A DNA stretch of 41,235 nucleotides from Clostridia bacterium (GCA_017453245.1 JAFTKM010000013.1:1-41235); one strand, 5' to 3'. Shown: positions 7,268-16,509, counted from the first letter of the stretch. Translations and numbers: made by a program. The notes: a model not told the origin generated them from the sequence alone.

Positions 7268-7299
7268 ATGGCGTTGTGTTCCTAAGAGCACAACGCCAT
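7268..7299 (+). other. Strong hairpin after the PII operon
   Basis: An 11-bp perfect stem, ATGGCGTTGTG (7268-7278) and CACAACGCCAT (7289-7299), with a 10-nt loop. The following bases (CTCTATTGTG) are a poor T-tract, so it may be a weak terminator or an RNA-stabilising 3' hairpin ahead of the terminator at 7320. Confidence 0.6.
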
Positions 7300-7319
7300 C
7301 TCTATTGTGTCAACAAAAG

Positions 7320-7350
7320 AAAGCCTACCGATTTCTCGGTAGGCTTTTAA
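7320..7350. terminator. Bidirectional terminator between the PII operon and the rpsJ-rplQ superoperon
   Basis: A 12-bp perfect stem, AAAGCCTACCGA (7320-7331) and TCGGTAGGCTTT (7336-7347), with a 4-nt loop. T-rich sequence lies on both strands. It ends the long leftward ribosomal operon and the rightward PII operon. Confidence 0.9.
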
Positions 7351-7366
7351 TATTTAAAGTAACTAA

Positions 7367-7735
7367 TTACTTCTCAGAAGTCTCTTCTGCGGGTGCGTCA
7401 ACAGCTACGAGTCTTACGATAGCAGTCTCTGCGCCGTCGCCACGACGGGGACCCATCTTGTAGATCTGGGTGTAACCGCCCTCTACCTCAGCGTACTGAG
7501 GAGCGATCGTGGAGAATAGTTTCTTAGCAACGTCTTCCTTGGTGATGTACTCAAGAGCTGCTCTGTAGTTTGCGAGACCGCCCTTCTTACCGAGGGTGAT
7601 CATCTCGTCCGCCTTAGCGGAAACCTCCTGAGCTCTTGTGTAAGTGGTCTCGATCTTGCCACATTCAAGAAGAAGAGTTACCATACCTCTGAGCATAGCT
7701 TTACGCTGTGCAGTAGTTCTGCCAAGCTTTCTCAT
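7367..7735 (-). CDS. rplQ: 50S ribosomal protein L17
   Basis: A 122-aa large-subunit protein, the last gene of the leftward superoperon, 21 nt after rpoA. The N-terminus has the L17 signature [18 protein letters not shown], and the C-terminal half carries [18 protein letters not shown]. In the ribosome L17 sits near the peptide exit on 23S rRNA. The C-terminus ends in an Ala/Glu-rich tail (APAEETSEK). Transcription stops at the 7320 terminator. Confidence 0.96.
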   Translation of the reverse strand: MRKLGRTTAQRKAMLRGMVTLLLECGKIETTYTRAQEVSAKADEMITLGKKGGLANYRAALEYITKEDVAKKLFSTIAPQYAEVEGGYTQIYKMGPRRGDGAETAIVRLVAVDAPAEETSEK

Positions 7736-7756
7736 TTGTTATGTCCTCCTAATATC

Positions 7757-8731
7757 TTATTCTTCGTCTTTCTTCAGGCTAAGGCCCAAAGAGCTAAGCT
7801 TTTGGATAACTTCCTCGAGGGACTTACGGCCAAGGTTACGAACCTTGATCATATCCTCTTCGGTGCGGTTAATCAAATCTTCAACCGTGTCAATGCCGGC
7901 ACGCTTCAAGCAATTGAAGCTTCTGACAGACAAGAAAAGCTCCTCAATGGTCATCTCGAGTACCTTATCCCTCTTAACCTCCGGTCGATCTACGAGCGTC
8001 TCGGCAGTCTTTGCCTCGTCGGACATATCGATGAAGAGTTTGAGGTGATCATTGAGAACCTTAGCAGCGAGCGAAACCGCTTCCTTAGCTGTAATAGTTC
8101 CGTTTGTAAGAACCTTTATAGTGAGTTTGTCATAATCCGTGATATTTCCTACACGGGTGTTTTCTACATTGAACTCAACCTTGTATACGGGTGTGAAAAT
8201 AGAATCAATGAAGATAAGACCGATAGGAGCACCAACGTTTACACCTACGGTTGCGAGGTAGTTCTGCTTGTTTGCCTCGGAGAGGTGGTAACCACGTCCC
8301 TTATCAAAGGTGATCTCCATATAGAAACGAGCGTTCTCGCTAACGGTGCAGATGTGATGTTCGGGGTTGAGAATTTCAACCTCAGCATCGGGTGTAATGT
8401 CGCCGGCGGTAACATTGCAGGGACCGGTAACGTCGATAACGACAGTCTTAGGCTCCTGAGTGTGAAGCTTAGCGATGATGCCCTTCACGTTAAGAACGAT
8501 CTCGGGAACATCTTCCTTTACACCATTGCAAGCAGAGATCTCGTGCAATACGCCGTCGATTCTGATGCTGGTAGCCGCATAACCGGGAATTGTAGAGAGA
8601 AGAACTCTACGAAGCGAGTTTCCGATAGTGATGCCGTAGCCCGAAACGAGGGGCTCGACTACGAAGATCGCTTCCTTACCGTCTTCGGTAAGCTCGGTAA
8701 CGGTTATATTAAACTTCTCCATTTCTTTCAT
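7757..8731 (-). CDS. rpoA: DNA-directed RNA polymerase subunit alpha
   Basis: A 324-aa alpha subunit. The N-terminal domain dimerises and nucleates assembly of beta and beta'; it includes [21 protein letters not shown] near residues 26-46. The C-terminal domain after about residue 250 has [18 protein letters not shown] and [13 protein letters not shown], the helices that contact UP-element DNA and activators. The ATG at 8731 follows a Shine-Dalgarno (AGGAGG) by about 11 nt; an internal ATG three codons later is less likely. It lies between rpsD and rplQ as in other Firmicutes. A 120-nt gap with a hairpin separates it from rpsD. Confidence 0.97.
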   Translation of the reverse strand: MKEMEKFNITVTELTEDGKEAIFVVEPLVSGYGITIGNSLRRVLLSTIPGYAATSIRIDGVLHEISACNGVKEDVPEIVLNVKGIIAKLHTQEPKTVVIDVTGPCNVTAGDITPDAEVEILNPEHHICTVSENARFYMEITFDKGRGYHLSEANKQNYLATVGVNVGAPIGLIFIDSIFTPVYKVEFNVENTRVGNITDYDKLTIKVLTNGTITAKEAVSLAAKVLNDHLKLFIDMSDEAKTAETLVDRPEVKRDKVLEMTIEELFLSVRSFNCLKRAGIDTVEDLINRTEEDMIKVRNLGRKSLEEVIQKLSSLGLSLKKDEE

Positions 8732-8792
8732 CTTAACAATAGCCTCCTGTTTTTATTTGATTTTTAACTTCTAATAAAACCTGTAACCGTAT

Positions 8793-8837
8793 TGCGAAAA
8801 TATGAAAACAATAGTTGTCTTCATATTTATTTTCGCA
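8793..8837 (-). other. Hairpin in the rpsD-rpoA gap
   Basis: TGCGAA (8793-8798) pairs with TTCGCA (8832-8837), AATATGAA (8799-8806) with TTCATATT (8820-8827), and ACAA (808-811 of this kb) with TTGT (815-818), leaving a 4-nt bulge and a 3-nt loop. No T-tract follows on the transcribed strand. It is a likely RNA structure for processing or translational control. Confidence 0.6.
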
Positions 8838-8851
8838 CGGCACCGGAGGGA

Positions 8852-9478
8852 TTACTTGGAATAGAGCTCGACGATGAGCTGCTCCTCGAACTCGAAGTCG
8901 ATATCCTCTCTTGCGGGAAGAGATACAACCTTGGTGAGGTGATTTGCTGCATCGTTCTCAAGCCACTTGGGGGTCACTGCAGTTGCAAGACCGTCGCAGA
9001 GTGCCTTGATCTTTACGCTTTCCTTGCTGGTTTCCTTAACAGCGATAACGTCGCCTGCCTTAACAAGGAGAGAAGGAATAGTAACCTTCTTGCCGTTAAG
9101 AGTGAAGTGAGCGTGAAGAACAAGCTGACGAGCTTCCTTTCTGGATGCTGCCATACCCATTCTGTATACTACGTTGTCAAGTCTTCTCTCAAGAAGGATA
9201 AGAAGGTTTGCACCTGTGATACCTTCCTGCTTCTCAGCAAGCTCATAGTAGTGCTTGAACTGACCCTCAAGAACGCCGTAGTAACGTCTAGCCTTCTGCT
9301 TCTCGCGAAGCTGCTTGCCGTATTCGCCTACCTTCTTGCGAGCTGCGCCGTGCTGACCGGGAGCTGTGCTTCTGTGATCGAATGCGCACTTGCCGTTGGT
9401 ACATCTCTCACCCTTGAGGTAGAGCTTGCAACCCTCGCGGCGGCACATTTTACAGTTAGGACCTGTATATCTAGCCAT
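8852..9478 (-). CDS. rpsD: 30S ribosomal protein S4
   Basis: A 208-aa primary 16S-binding protein of the small subunit. This is the zinc-binding C+ form, with Cys at 9, 12, 17, 26 and 31 ([18 protein letters not shown]). An S4 RNA-binding domain follows around residues 98-160 ([20 protein letters not shown]). In many bacteria S4 autoregulates its own mRNA; here it sits in the alpha block between rpsK and rpoA, and a hairpin follows it at 8793-8837. Confidence 0.96.
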   Translation of the reverse strand: MARYTGPNCKMCRREGCKLYLKGERCTNGKCAFDHRSTAPGQHGAARKKVGEYGKQLREKQKARRYYGVLEGQFKHYYELAEKQEGITGANLLILLERRLDNVVYRMGMAASRKEARQLVLHAHFTLNGKKVTIPSLLVKAGDVIAVKETSKESVKIKALCDGLATAVTPKWLENDAANHLTKVVSLPAREDIDFEFEEQLIVELYSK

Positions 9479-9500
9479 TTTTCATTTACCTCCCTTTTGA

Positions 9501-9890
9501 TTAAACGCGTCTGCGCTTAGGAGGACGACAACCATTGTGAGGAATAGGTGTAACGTCCTTGATCATTGTGATTTCGAGACCTGCGGTAGCGAGAGCGCGG
9601 ATTGCGGACTCTCTGCCTGCTCCGGGACCTCTAACGAGAACCTCAACGGTCTTCATACCGTTGTCAACAGCGATTCTTGCAGCGTGCTCTGCTGCAGTCT
9701 GAGCTGCGTAAGGAGTAGACTTCTTGGAACCCTTGAAGCCCATCTCACCGGAAGTTCCCCATGCGATTGCATTACCCTGTACGTCGGTAATGGTAACGAT
9801 TGTATTGTTGAAAGTAGAACGGATATGAGCTACGCCCTTCTCGACGTTCTTGCGCTCGCGGCGCTTCTTAACAACCTTCTTTACAGCCAT
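9501..9890 (-). CDS. rpsK: 30S ribosomal protein S11
   Basis: A 129-aa platform protein of the 30S subunit near the mRNA exit. It has a basic N-terminus ([12 protein letters not shown]), the core [20 protein letters not shown], and the invariant C-terminal [15 protein letters not shown]. Full length. It lies 14 nt after rpsM and 22 nt before rpsD. Confidence 0.97.
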   Translation of the reverse strand: MAVKKVVKKRRERKNVEKGVAHIRSTFNNTIVTITDVQGNAIAWGTSGEMGFKGSKKSTPYAAQTAAEHAARIAVDNGMKTVEVLVRGPGAGRESAIRALATAGLEITMIKDVTPIPHNGCRPPKRRRV

Positions 9891-9904
9891 CTTAGGTCAC
9901 TCCT

Positions 9905-10273
9905 TTACTTTTTCTTGTTAGCAATGGTCTTTGCGGGACCTTTTCTTGTTCTTGCGTTAGTCTTGGTACGCTGACCTCTTACAGGGAGACCCTTTCTGTG
10001 TCTGATACCGCGATAGCAATTAATTTCAACCAAGCTCTTGATGTTAAGAGCTACTTCACGTCTGAGGTCACCCTCTACGTTGTAGTTTGCTTCGATCTCA
10101 TCTCTGAGAGATGCAACCTCAGCCTCGGTAAGGTCCTTAGCACGAGTGTCAGGATTAACGCCGGTTTTAGCGAGAATGTCCTGAGAGCTCTTGAGACCGA
10201 TACCGTAAATGTATGTGAGCGCGATTTCTATGCGCTTGTTATTGGGAATATCAACACCAGCTATACGAGCCAT
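9905..10273 (-). CDS. rpsM: 30S ribosomal protein S13
   Basis: A 122-aa head protein of the 30S subunit that forms intersubunit bridges and touches P-site tRNA with its basic tail. The N-terminus [20 protein letters not shown] and the C-terminal [18 protein letters not shown] are diagnostic. Full length. A 66-nt AT-rich gap without obvious structure separates it from rpmJ. Confidence 0.97.
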   Translation of the reverse strand: MARIAGVDIPNNKRIEIALTYIYGIGLKSSQDILAKTGVNPDTRAKDLTEAEVASLRDEIEANYNVEGDLRREVALNIKSLVEINCYRGIRHRKGLPVRGQRTKTNARTRKGPAKTIANKKK

Positions 10274-10339
10274 TTTCGATATATACTCCTTTTTTAATTT
10301 AATGTCGTCTGAATTGCGTTATATGAATTCCTAAACAAA

Positions 10340-10453
10340 TCAGCCCTGACGCTGCTTGTGCTTGGGATTCTCGCAGATGACCATTATTTTTCCGTGTCTC
10401 TTAATGATCTTGCACTTTTCGCAAATTCTTTTGACGGAAGGCTTAACTTTCAT
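10340..10453 (-). CDS. rpmJ: 50S ribosomal protein L36
   Basis: A 37-aa large-subunit protein starting at the ATG at 10453 ([17 protein letters not shown]). A longer in-frame reading upstream has no support. It has zinc ligands Cys11, Cys14, Cys27 and His32, the C+ form. It sits between infA and rpsM as in most bacteria. Confidence 0.96.
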   Translation of the reverse strand: MKVKPSVKRICEKCKIIKRHGKIMVICENPKHKQRQG

Positions 10454-10487
10454 TTCTAATACCTTTCCTTTCAGATTTCGGAAATTA

Positions 10488-10709
10488 TTACTTCTTTCTC
10501 CAGGTGATACGTCCGCGGGAGATATCATAGGGAGATACCTCAACGGTAACCGTGTCGCCAACGAGAATCTTGATATAATTCATACGAAGCTTACCCGAGA
10601 TGGTCGCCGTAACGATCATACCGTTCGGGAGCTTTACCTTAAAGACCGTGTTGGGAAGTGCTTCCACAACGACGCAATCTTCAAATTCAATCAAATCGTT
10701 CTTAGACAA
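10488..10709 (-). CDS. infA: Translation initiation factor IF-1
   Basis: A 73-aa S1/OB-fold factor that binds the 30S A site during initiation. The reading frame opens upstream at a TTG at 10715, but that codon is only 2 nt from Shine-Dalgarno AGGAGG (10723-10718). The TTG at 10709 is 8 nt away and gives the family-standard start [15 protein letters not shown]-like (here [20 protein letters not shown]). Conserved [15 protein letters not shown] and [13 protein letters not shown] follow. The use of TTG for an essential gene is notable. Confidence 0.94.
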   Translation of the reverse strand: MSKNDLIEFEDCVVVEALPNTVFKVKLPNGMIVTATISGKLRMNYIKILVGDTVTVEVSPYDISRGRITWRKK

Positions 10710-10747
10710 GAACAAATCCTCCTATTCAACCGTTTAACCGGTACAGT

Positions 10748-11503
10748 TTAGTTTTCTGCATCAGTAAGCACAATCGGTTCGCCGTCTGTGATAGCGATCG
10801 TGTTCTCGTAATGGGCAGACAGGCTGCCATCACTCGTTACGACCGTCCAGCCGTCTCTTTTTGTGGTCACTCTGAAATCGCCTGCGTTTACCATAGGCTC
10901 TATGGCAACGGTCATACCCGTGTAGAGTCTTGCGCCCCTGCCGGCGGAGCCGTAGTTAGGTATCTGCGGATCCTCGTGGAGCTCCGTGCCGATTCCGTGA
11001 CCGACGTAATCCTTAACTACCGAGAAGCCATTTGAAATGACGAAACTTTCAACCGCGTGTCCAATGTCTCCGATTCGATTTCCGGCCTTTGCGACCTTCA
11101 TCGCCTCATAGAAGCTCTGTTCTGTGACCGAAATTAGCCTCAACGCCTCATCGCTTACCTTGCCGACAGGGAACGTTCTCGCACTGTCGCCATTATAGCC
11201 GCGGAAGCGAGCGCCGACATCGACCTTCACGATATCTCCCTCTTTTATGATCACTCGATCGGAGGGTATTCCGTGTATGACCTGGTCGTTAATTGAGATA
11301 CAAGCGCTTCCGGGGAAGCCGTTGTAACCGAGGAACGAGGGGTGAGCGCCGCACTTCTCAATGAAGCGGCGGATCTTCATATCCACCTCTTTGGTCGATA
11401 CACCGGGCTTGATAGCGTCGCGCGCTACGAGGAGCGCCTCGGCGGTTATCTTACCTGCTTTTTTCATCAGCATGATTTGGTCGGGTTTCTTGATTATAAT
11501 CAT
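10748..11503 (-). CDS. map: Type I methionine aminopeptidase
   Basis: A 251-aa cytosolic enzyme that removes the initiator Met from nascent proteins. All five metal ligands are visible: Asp95 (DVGARF), Asp106 (NGDSAR), His169 (VGHGIG), Glu202 (AIEPMV) and Glu233 (YENTIAIT). His79 lies in the HGIP motif. There is no N-terminal SH3 or zinc extension (type Ia). It lies between secY and infA. adk, usually between secY and map in Firmicutes, is absent and is replaced by a 151-nt gap. Confidence 0.96.
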   Translation of the reverse strand: MIIIKKPDQIMLMKKAGKITAEALLVARDAIKPGVSTKEVDMKIRRFIEKCGAHPSFLGYNGFPGSACISINDQVIHGIPSDRVIIKEGDIVKVDVGARFRGYNGDSARTFPVGKVSDEALRLISVTEQSFYEAMKVAKAGNRIGDIGHAVESFVISNGFSVVKDYVGHGIGTELHEDPQIPNYGSAGRGARLYTGMTVAIEPMVNAGDFRVTTKRDGWTVVTSDGSLSAHYENTIAITDGEPIVLTDAEN

Positions 11504-11654
11504 ACAGAATTCTCTCTTTATTACGCTGTGTCCGATTTGGTGTATGGGTCGAACTGACCCGCCCTTTTCTTAAAGTCAGCCCTTTGTCCACTCAGCGCGC
11601 GGCCAAGTGAACAAACGGTAACTTTAAACGTGAATCTACGCGTGGCTTACTTTA
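11504..11654 (-). other. secY-map intergenic gap with two hairpins, at the usual place of adk
   Basis: No coding frame is visible. GGGTC (11546-11550) pairs with GACCC (11556-11560). TTTGTCCACT (11583-11592) pairs with AGTGAACAAA (11606-11615), ten base pairs with one G-T. No T-tract follows on the transcribed strand, so these are more likely processing or stability elements than terminators. Confidence 0.55.
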
Positions 11655-13046
11655 TTAAAGGAAGCCCTTGTAGTTACGCATCGTAAGCTGTGCTTCGAGC
11701 TCTCTGAAGGTCTCAAGCGCAACGCCGACTACGATGATAAGCGAAGTACCACCGAAGGTGAAGACGCTGGAATAAGACTTAGCCGCAGTCGCAACAGTCT
11801 CAGCGCTGTAATAGGTGTTTCCGGAAAGGATCCACTCTACAATGTGCTGAACGATGTGAGGACCTGCGATAACGGGAAGAACCGCTACGATACTGAGGAA
11901 CAAGGCACCTGCAAGGGTGATCTTGTTAAGAATCTTCTTGATATAGTCAGAGGTGGGTCTGCCCTGTCTGATACCGGGGATAGCGCCACCCTGCTTCTTA
12001 AGATTGTTTGCAACCTCAACGGGATCGAAGGTGATCTGAGTGTAGAAGTAAGCAAAGCCAATGATAAGAATGAAGAATACGATCGGGTAAACAATGCCGT
12101 CAGAGCCAAGGAATCTTGCAAGCCAGTTCCAGAAGTCCTCGCCCTCACCTGTTACGCCGCAAAGCATAAGAATGGTGGGAACAAGAGATACGATGGAAGA
12201 AGCGAAGATTACGGGCATAACGCCGGTCATGTTGAGCTTAATGGGAAGATTAGAGCTCTGACCGCCGTACATCTTACGGCCGACAACTCTCTTTGCATAC
12301 TGAACGGGAATTCTTCTCTCGGATCCGGTAATGAAGATTACGAATACGGTCATCGCAAGGATGGTTGCGAGAAGAAGAAGCACGAAGAATATAGCGAGAA
12401 TTACGTATCCAACAGGCTTCTCGTATGCGAAGGTACCTCTTACAAGGTCGTACATAGCGATGCACTGCTGGGGCAAGGAAGTAACGATGTTCGCAAAGAG
12501 AATCATGGATACACCGTTACCGATACCGTGCTCGTTGATTCTGTCTGCGAGCCACATAACAAGAGATGCGCCTGCAACGTAGCAAACAACGATTACGATA
12601 CCGTAGAACCAGAATGCGGAGCCCTGACCCTTGGTTGCTGCAGGAGCGAGTGCCGAGTCAGCAAGAAGGAAGTAGTAACCTACTGCAGTGATTACTGCAA
12701 GAACTACGGTAGTGATTCTGGTGATAAAGCCCATCTTCTTTTTGTCGGTCTTGGAAAGCTCGCCGAGCTTAGGGAACACGACAGCAAGAAGCTGAATGAT
12801 AATAGATGAGTTAATGTAGGGTGATACGCCAAGCGCGAAGAGCGTCGCCTGTCCGAGAGAACCACCGGAAAGAAGGTTGAGGTAATCAAGGATAGTTCCG
12901 GAGAAGGAACCTGCGAAATCATGCGCATCGACAAAAGGAACGGGGATTACGGTACCGATACGGTACAGCAAAAGTATGAGTAATGTAAACAGAAGTTTAC
13001 TTCTAATGTCTTTTGTTCTCCAAGCGTTCTTAAGTGTCTGAAGCAT
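11655..13046 (-). CDS. secY: Preprotein translocase subunit SecY
   Basis: A 463-aa, ten-helix core channel of the Sec translocon. The first segment includes KLLFTLLILLLYRIGTVIPVP. The plug/TM2 region has GALSQ-like SGGSLGQATLFALGVSPYINSSI. The conserved cytoplasmic loop FVIFITGSERRIPVQYAKR precedes TM6, and the end of the protein reads ELEAQLTMRNYKGFL. It is slightly longer than the common 420-440 aa because of loop insertions, for example after ADSALAPAATKGQGS. Its start codon overlaps the rplO stop by 1 nt (TAATG), so translation is coupled. Confidence 0.96.
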   Translation of the reverse strand: MLQTLKNAWRTKDIRSKLLFTLLILLLYRIGTVIPVPFVDAHDFAGSFSGTILDYLNLLSGGSLGQATLFALGVSPYINSSIIIQLLAVVFPKLGELSKTDKKKMGFITRITTVVLAVITAVGYYFLLADSALAPAATKGQGSAFWFYGIVIVVCYVAGASLVMWLADRINEHGIGNGVSMILFANIVTSLPQQCIAMYDLVRGTFAYEKPVGYVILAIFFVLLLLATILAMTVFVIFITGSERRIPVQYAKRVVGRKMYGGQSSNLPIKLNMTGVMPVIFASSIVSLVPTILMLCGVTGEGEDFWNWLARFLGSDGIVYPIVFFILIIGFAYFYTQITFDPVEVANNLKKQGGAIPGIRQGRPTSDYIKKILNKITLAGALFLSIVAVLPVIAGPHIVQHIVEWILSGNTYYSAETVATAAKSYSSVFTFGGTSLIIVVGVALETFRELEAQLTMRNYKGFL

Positions 13047-13492
13047 TATACCACCTCAGTCTTTCCACCTACTGCCTCAATCTTCTCCTTAGCAGAGCCG
13101 GAGAAAACTGCAGCCTTAACGGTGAGGTTCTTCTTGAGTTCGCCCTCGCCAAGTACCTTTACGCCGTTCTTTGCAACGTCGGAAATGATACCCTTAGCGA
13201 GAAGAGCTGCTGCGTCAACTACCTCGCCGTCGTTGAACTTGTTGAGCGACTCAACGTTTACTACCGTGTACTGCTTACCGAAGAGGTAGTTCTTGAAACC
13301 TCTCTTGGGGAGCTTACGGTAAAGAGGAAGCTGACCTCCCTCAAAGCCGGGTCTTACGCCACCGCCCGAACGAGCGTTCTGGCCCTTGTGACCCTTACCA
13401 GCTGTTTTTCCGTTTCCGGAACCTGCGCCTCTGCCCTTACGGTATCTCTCCTTAACGGAGCCTTCCGCGGGTGAAAGTTCATGGAGCTTCAT
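13046..13492 (-). CDS. rplO: 50S ribosomal protein L15
   Basis: A 148-aa large-subunit assembly protein. The glycine/arginine-rich N-terminal arm ([38 protein letters not shown]) penetrates 23S rRNA, and the globular C-terminus reads [19 protein letters not shown]. The stop codon overlaps the secY start by 1 nt. Confidence 0.96.
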   Translation of the reverse strand: MKLHELSPAEGSVKERYRKGRGAGSGNGKTAGKGHKGQNARSGGGVRPGFEGGQLPLYRKLPKRGFKNYLFGKQYTVVNVESLNKFNDGEVVDAAALLAKGIISDVAKNGVKVLGEGELKKNLTVKAAVFSGSAKEKIEAVGGKTEVV

Positions 13493-13516
13493 TTTTTATC
13501 CTCCTTTCAATTCCGA

Positions 13517-13696
13517 TTAAACGGTTTCAACCTTAACAAGGTGAGAAATTACTTTAATTTTGCCCTGAAGAACTGCATCGTTGGGAAGAACGATGGACTT
13601 GCCGGGCTTAGTAAGACCGAGAGTCTTAGCAGTAGCGATCTGGTTAGCCTTGCAGCCAACAGTGCTCTTTACGAGAGTAACCTTAACGTTTTCCAT
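13517..13696 (-). CDS. rpmD: 50S ribosomal protein L30
   Basis: A 59-aa large-subunit protein read directly from the minus strand: MENVKVTLVKSTVGCKANQ at the start and VISHLVKVETV at the end. The internal TAKTLGLTK-PGKSIVLPND matches the bacterial L30 pattern of a short alpha/beta protein. It lies between rpsE (13 nt) and rplO (24 nt), with a Shine-Dalgarno (AGGAGG) just upstream. Confidence 0.95.
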   Translation of the reverse strand: MENVKVTLVKSTVGCKANQIATAKTLGLTKPGKSIVLPNDAVLQGKIKVISHLVKVETV

Positions 13697-13709
13697 TATT
13701 GCTACCTCC

Positions 13710-14210
13710 TTACTTTACATCTTCGGGGTTGATACCACGAAGAGCTGCTACTTCCTCTACGGTTCTGAGAGCCTTAAGACCCTCAAAAGTAGCCTTAACT
13801 ACATTGGTGGGGTTGCTGGAGCGAAGGCACTTAGCACGAATGTTCTTGATACCTGCAAGAGCAAGGATCGTACGAACAGTACCACCCGCGATGATACCGG
13901 TACCGGGGCCGGCGGGCTTAAGAAGCACCTTACCTGCACCGTACTCACCGATGATCTCGTGAGGAATAGTGGAACCGTTAAGGGAAACCTTAATCATGTT
14001 CTTCTTCGCATCTTCAATTCCCTTGCGGATAGCATCGGGAACTTCAGCTGCCTTACCAAGGCCGAAGCCTACGTGACCATTTCCGTCGCCTACTACCATG
14101 ATAGCTGCAAAACGAGCGATTCTACCGCCCTTTACGGTCTTGGATACACGGTTTAATACTACGAGCTGCTCCTGAAGATCAAGCTCAGCTGCATTAATCT
14201 TATTTGCCAT
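13710..14210 (-). CDS. rpsE: 30S ribosomal protein S5
   Basis: A 166-aa protein at the mRNA entry channel, involved in decoding accuracy. The dsRBD-like N-terminal domain has [18 protein letters not shown] and [19 protein letters not shown]. The C-terminal domain has [19 protein letters not shown]. Full length, located between rplR and rpmD. Confidence 0.97.
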   Translation of the reverse strand: MANKINAAELDLQEQLVVLNRVSKTVKGGRIARFAAIMVVGDGNGHVGFGLGKAAEVPDAIRKGIEDAKKNMIKVSLNGSTIPHEIIGEYGAGKVLLKPAGPGTGIIAGGTVRTILALAGIKNIRAKCLRSSNPTNVVKATFEGLKALRTVEEVAALRGINPEDVK

Positions 14211-14261
14211 GTTAATCTCCTTATAGAATGTTTCTTGTCGAAACAGTGTACAAACCAGCGA

Positions 14262-14621
14262 TTAGAACTTAAGGCCGCCTTCTCTAGCGCCTTCAGCTAA
14301 TTCTGATACACGTCCGTGATAAATGTAGCCACCGCGGTCGAATACTACTGCGGAAATGCCCTTTTCGAGTGCTCTCTTAGCGAGAGTATTACCAACCTTG
14401 CGAGCTGCCTCCTTGTTGGAGCCAAGGCCCTCAAAGTCCTTTTCATAAGTGTTAGCGCTAACGAGTGTTACGCCGTTAACGTCGTCGATGATCTGAGCGG
14501 AGATGTGCGCGTTAGAGCGGTAAACTGCAAGACGAGGTCTCTCAGGAGTACCGGAAATCTTGCCACGAACTCTCTTATGTCTCTTAAGACGCTGTGCGTT
14601 ACTGTCGATTCTCTTAACCAT
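14262..14621 (-). CDS. rplR: 50S ribosomal protein L18
   Basis: A 119-aa 5S-rRNA-binding protein of the central protuberance. It has the basic start [20 protein letters not shown], the core [20 protein letters not shown], and the C-terminal [26 protein letters not shown]. Full length. A 51-nt gap separates it from rpsE. Confidence 0.97.
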   Translation of the reverse strand: MVKRIDSNAQRLKRHKRVRGKISGTPERPRLAVYRSNAHISAQIIDDVNGVTLVSANTYEKDFEGLGSNKEAARKVGNTLAKRALEKGISAVVFDRGGYIYHGRVSELAEGAREGGLKF

Positions 14622-14639
14622 TTTCTAAATCTCCTTTCA

Positions 14640-15179
14640 TTATTTACCGGTCTTTCCGGCCTTGCGGCGGATTCTCTCACCGGAATACTTGATACCCTTA
14701 CCGAGGTAGGGCTCAGGAGGTCTCTTAGATCTGATTACCGCAGCAACCTGACCAACAGCCTGCTTGTCAATACCCTTAACAAGGATAGTGGTGTTGTCGG
14801 GACAAGCGAAGGTAACGCCGTCCTTCTCCTCGAAGACTACGGGATGAGAGTAGCCGAGACCAAGAACGATCTTGCCTGCCTGCTTCTCAACTCTGTAACC
14901 TACACCGACGATCTCGAGCTTCTTTTCATAGCCCTTGGTTACGCCTACAACCATGTTGTTGATAAGAGTTCTGGTAAGACCGTGAAGAGCTCTCATCTCC
15001 TTCTCGTCGTTAGGTCTGGTAACCGTAAGAGTTGCGCCTTCCTGCGCGATAGTGAGTTCCTTTGCGAACTGATCCTTAAGCTCGCCAAGGGGGCCCTTAA
15101 CAGTAACGTAGTTACTATCGGAAATTGTGATTGTAACGCCTGCGGGAACCGCAATAGGCTCTCTACCAATTCTAGACAT
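14640..15179 (-). CDS. rplF: 50S ribosomal protein L6
   Basis: A 179-aa protein built of two tandem L6 folds near the factor-binding site. It starts MSRIGREPIAVPAGVTI. The C-terminal signature reads RPPEPYLGKGIKYSGERI followed by RRKAGKTGK. Full length. It lies 15 nt after rpsH and 18 nt before rplR. Confidence 0.97.
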   Translation of the reverse strand: MSRIGREPIAVPAGVTITISDSNYVTVKGPLGELKDQFAKELTIAQEGATLTVTRPNDEKEMRALHGLTRTLINNMVVGVTKGYEKKLEIVGVGYRVEKQAGKIVLGLGYSHPVVFEEKDGVTFACPDNTTILVKGIDKQAVGQVAAVIRSKRPPEPYLGKGIKYSGERIRRKAGKTGK

Positions 15180-15194
15180 TTGTTCTACCTCCTA

Positions 15195-15593
15195 TTACCA
15201 TACGAAGGCGAGAACTTCGCCACCTACGTTATTCTGTCTTGCCTTCTTATCAGTCATAACACCCTTAGAAGTGGAAACGATAGCGATACCGAGACCGTTC
15301 ATAACTCTGGGCATATCCTCACAGTTGGAGTAGATACGAAGACCGGGCTTGGAAACTCTGCGAAGACCGTTGATTACCTTCTGCTTGCCTGCAGCATACT
15401 TGAGGGTTACTCTGATGATGCCCTGCTTGCCGTCCTCTACGATCTGGAAGTTCTTGATATAACCTTCCTCAAGAAGAATCTGAGCGATGGACTTCTTAAG
15501 GTTGGATGCGGGAATGTCAACAGTATCATGCTTCGCATCATTTGCGTTTCTGATTCTGGTGAGCATATCTGCGATTACGTCTGAAATTTGCAT
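15195..15593 (-). CDS. rpsH: 30S ribosomal protein S8
   Basis: A 132-aa primary 16S-binding protein. It starts [19 protein letters not shown], and the C-terminal signature is [21 protein letters not shown]8 represses the spc operon in E. coli by binding its mRNA. Here a 162-nt gap with a long hairpin (15664-15709) immediately precedes rpsH on the transcript, a possible control site. Confidence 0.97.
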   Translation of the reverse strand: MQISDVIADMLTRIRNANDAKHDTVDIPASNLKKSIAQILLEEGYIKNFQIVEDGKQGIIRVTLKYAAGKQKVINGLRRVSKPGLRIYSNCEDMPRVMNGLGIAIVSTSKGVMTDKKARQNNVGGEVLAFVW

Positions 15594-15663
15594 TTTATTA
15601 TCCTCCTATATGCAAGTTATCATTTTCTTGCTGCCGCCCGTGGGCGGCGGCGTATCGGCGGTT

Positions 15664-15709
15664 AAAACTCAAAGTAATACCTGAAAATTCGGTATCCTTT
15701 TTGAGTTTT
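15664..15709 (-). other. Long nested hairpin in the rpsN-rpsH gap
   Basis: AAAACTCAAA (15664-15673) pairs with TTTGAGTTTT (15700-15709), ten perfect pairs. Inside, ATACC (15677-15681) pairs with GGTAT (15691-15695) around GAAAATTC. A separate GC-rich hairpin (GCCGCCC/GGGCGGC) lies near 15634-15650. No gene is present in 15594-15755. It may be a translational control or processing element for rpsH. Confidence 0.65.
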
Positions 15710-15755
15710 CCTTCCGGTAGTTTAGAGAGAATTTAAGTTCGATAACGAAATTAAA

Positions 15756-15941
15756 TTACCAGGATGCCTTTCTTACACCGGGAATCTCGCCTCTGTATGC
15801 GAGCTCACGGAAGCAGATACGGCAAATTCCGTACTTACGGAGGTAGGCGTGAGGTCTACCGCAGATCTTGCATCTGTTGTAAGCGCGAGTAGAAAACTTA
15901 GGGGTCTTCTGCTGCTTAAGTATCATTGACTTCTTAGCCAT
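15756..15941 (-). CDS. rpsN: 30S ribosomal protein S14, zinc-binding type
   Basis: A 61-aa short S14 (type Z) with the zinc ribbon at Cys24, Cys27, Cys40 and Cys43 ([20 protein letters not shown]) and the conserved end [12 protein letters not shown]. It lies 11 nt after rplE. The short C+ form is typical of Firmicutes. Confidence 0.97.
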   Translation of the reverse strand: MAKKSMILKQQKTPKFSTRAYNRCKICGRPHAYLRKYGICRICFRELAYRGEIPGVRKASW

Positions 15942-15952
15942 TTTAATCCTCC

Positions 15953-16492
15953 TTATCTAGCAAAGGGAGCGCCCATAAGGGTGAGCATCTCTTTTGCCTC
16001 TTCATCGGTATTAGCGGTCGTTACGAAAACGATGTCCATACCGCGAATCTTGTCAACCTTGTCATACTCGATCTCAGGGAAGATGAGCTGCTCCTTAAGG
16101 CCGAGAGCGTAGTTGCCTCTGCCGTCGAAGCCGTTGGGGTTGATACCCTTGAAGTCACGAACTCTGGGGAGAGCGAAGCTGAAGAGTCTATCCATAAACT
16201 CGTACATTCTCTCGCCTCTGAGGGTAACCTTAACACCAATCTTCATGCCCTCACGGAGCTTGAAGTTAGCGATAGACTTGTGTGCATAGGTGGGAACTGC
16301 CTGCTGGCCGGAGATAAGAGTGATCTCTTCGATAACCTTATCGATAACCTTGGAGTTCTCCTTAGCGTCGCCGCATCCAACGTTGATAACGATCTTGTTG
16401 AACTTGGGGATCTGCATTACGGACTTGTAGCCGAATTTAGCCATGAGAGCAGGTGCTACTTCGGACTTGTACTTTTCAGAAAATCTAGACAT
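15953..16492 (-). CDS. rplE: 50S ribosomal protein L5
   Basis: A 179-aa 5S-rRNA-binding protein of the central protuberance that contacts P-site tRNA. Visible patterns are [42 protein letters not shown] and [20 protein letters not shown]. Full length. It lies 17 nt after rplX. Confidence 0.97.
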   Translation of the reverse strand: MSRFSEKYKSEVAPALMAKFGYKSVMQIPKFNKIVINVGCGDAKENSKVIDKVIEEITLISGQQAVPTYAHKSIANFKLREGMKIGVKVTLRGERMYEFMDRLFSFALPRVRDFKGINPNGFDGRGNYALGLKEQLIFPEIEYDKVDKIRGMDIVFVTTANTDEEAKEMLTLMGAPFAR

Positions 16493-16509
16493 TATTCACA
16501 CCCTCCTCA

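Noticed and set aside
7268-7299. Sole terminator of the PII operon
   Set aside because: The stem is strong but the T-tract is poor; the hairpin at 7320-7350 is the better terminator.
11844-12809. A 321-codon plus-strand frame opposite secY
   Set aside because: An antisense shadow of a membrane protein, with no start signals.
14316-15584. A 422-codon plus-strand frame across rplR, rplF and rpsH
   Set aside because: It spans three real ribosomal genes on the opposite strand; no promoter or ribosome site.
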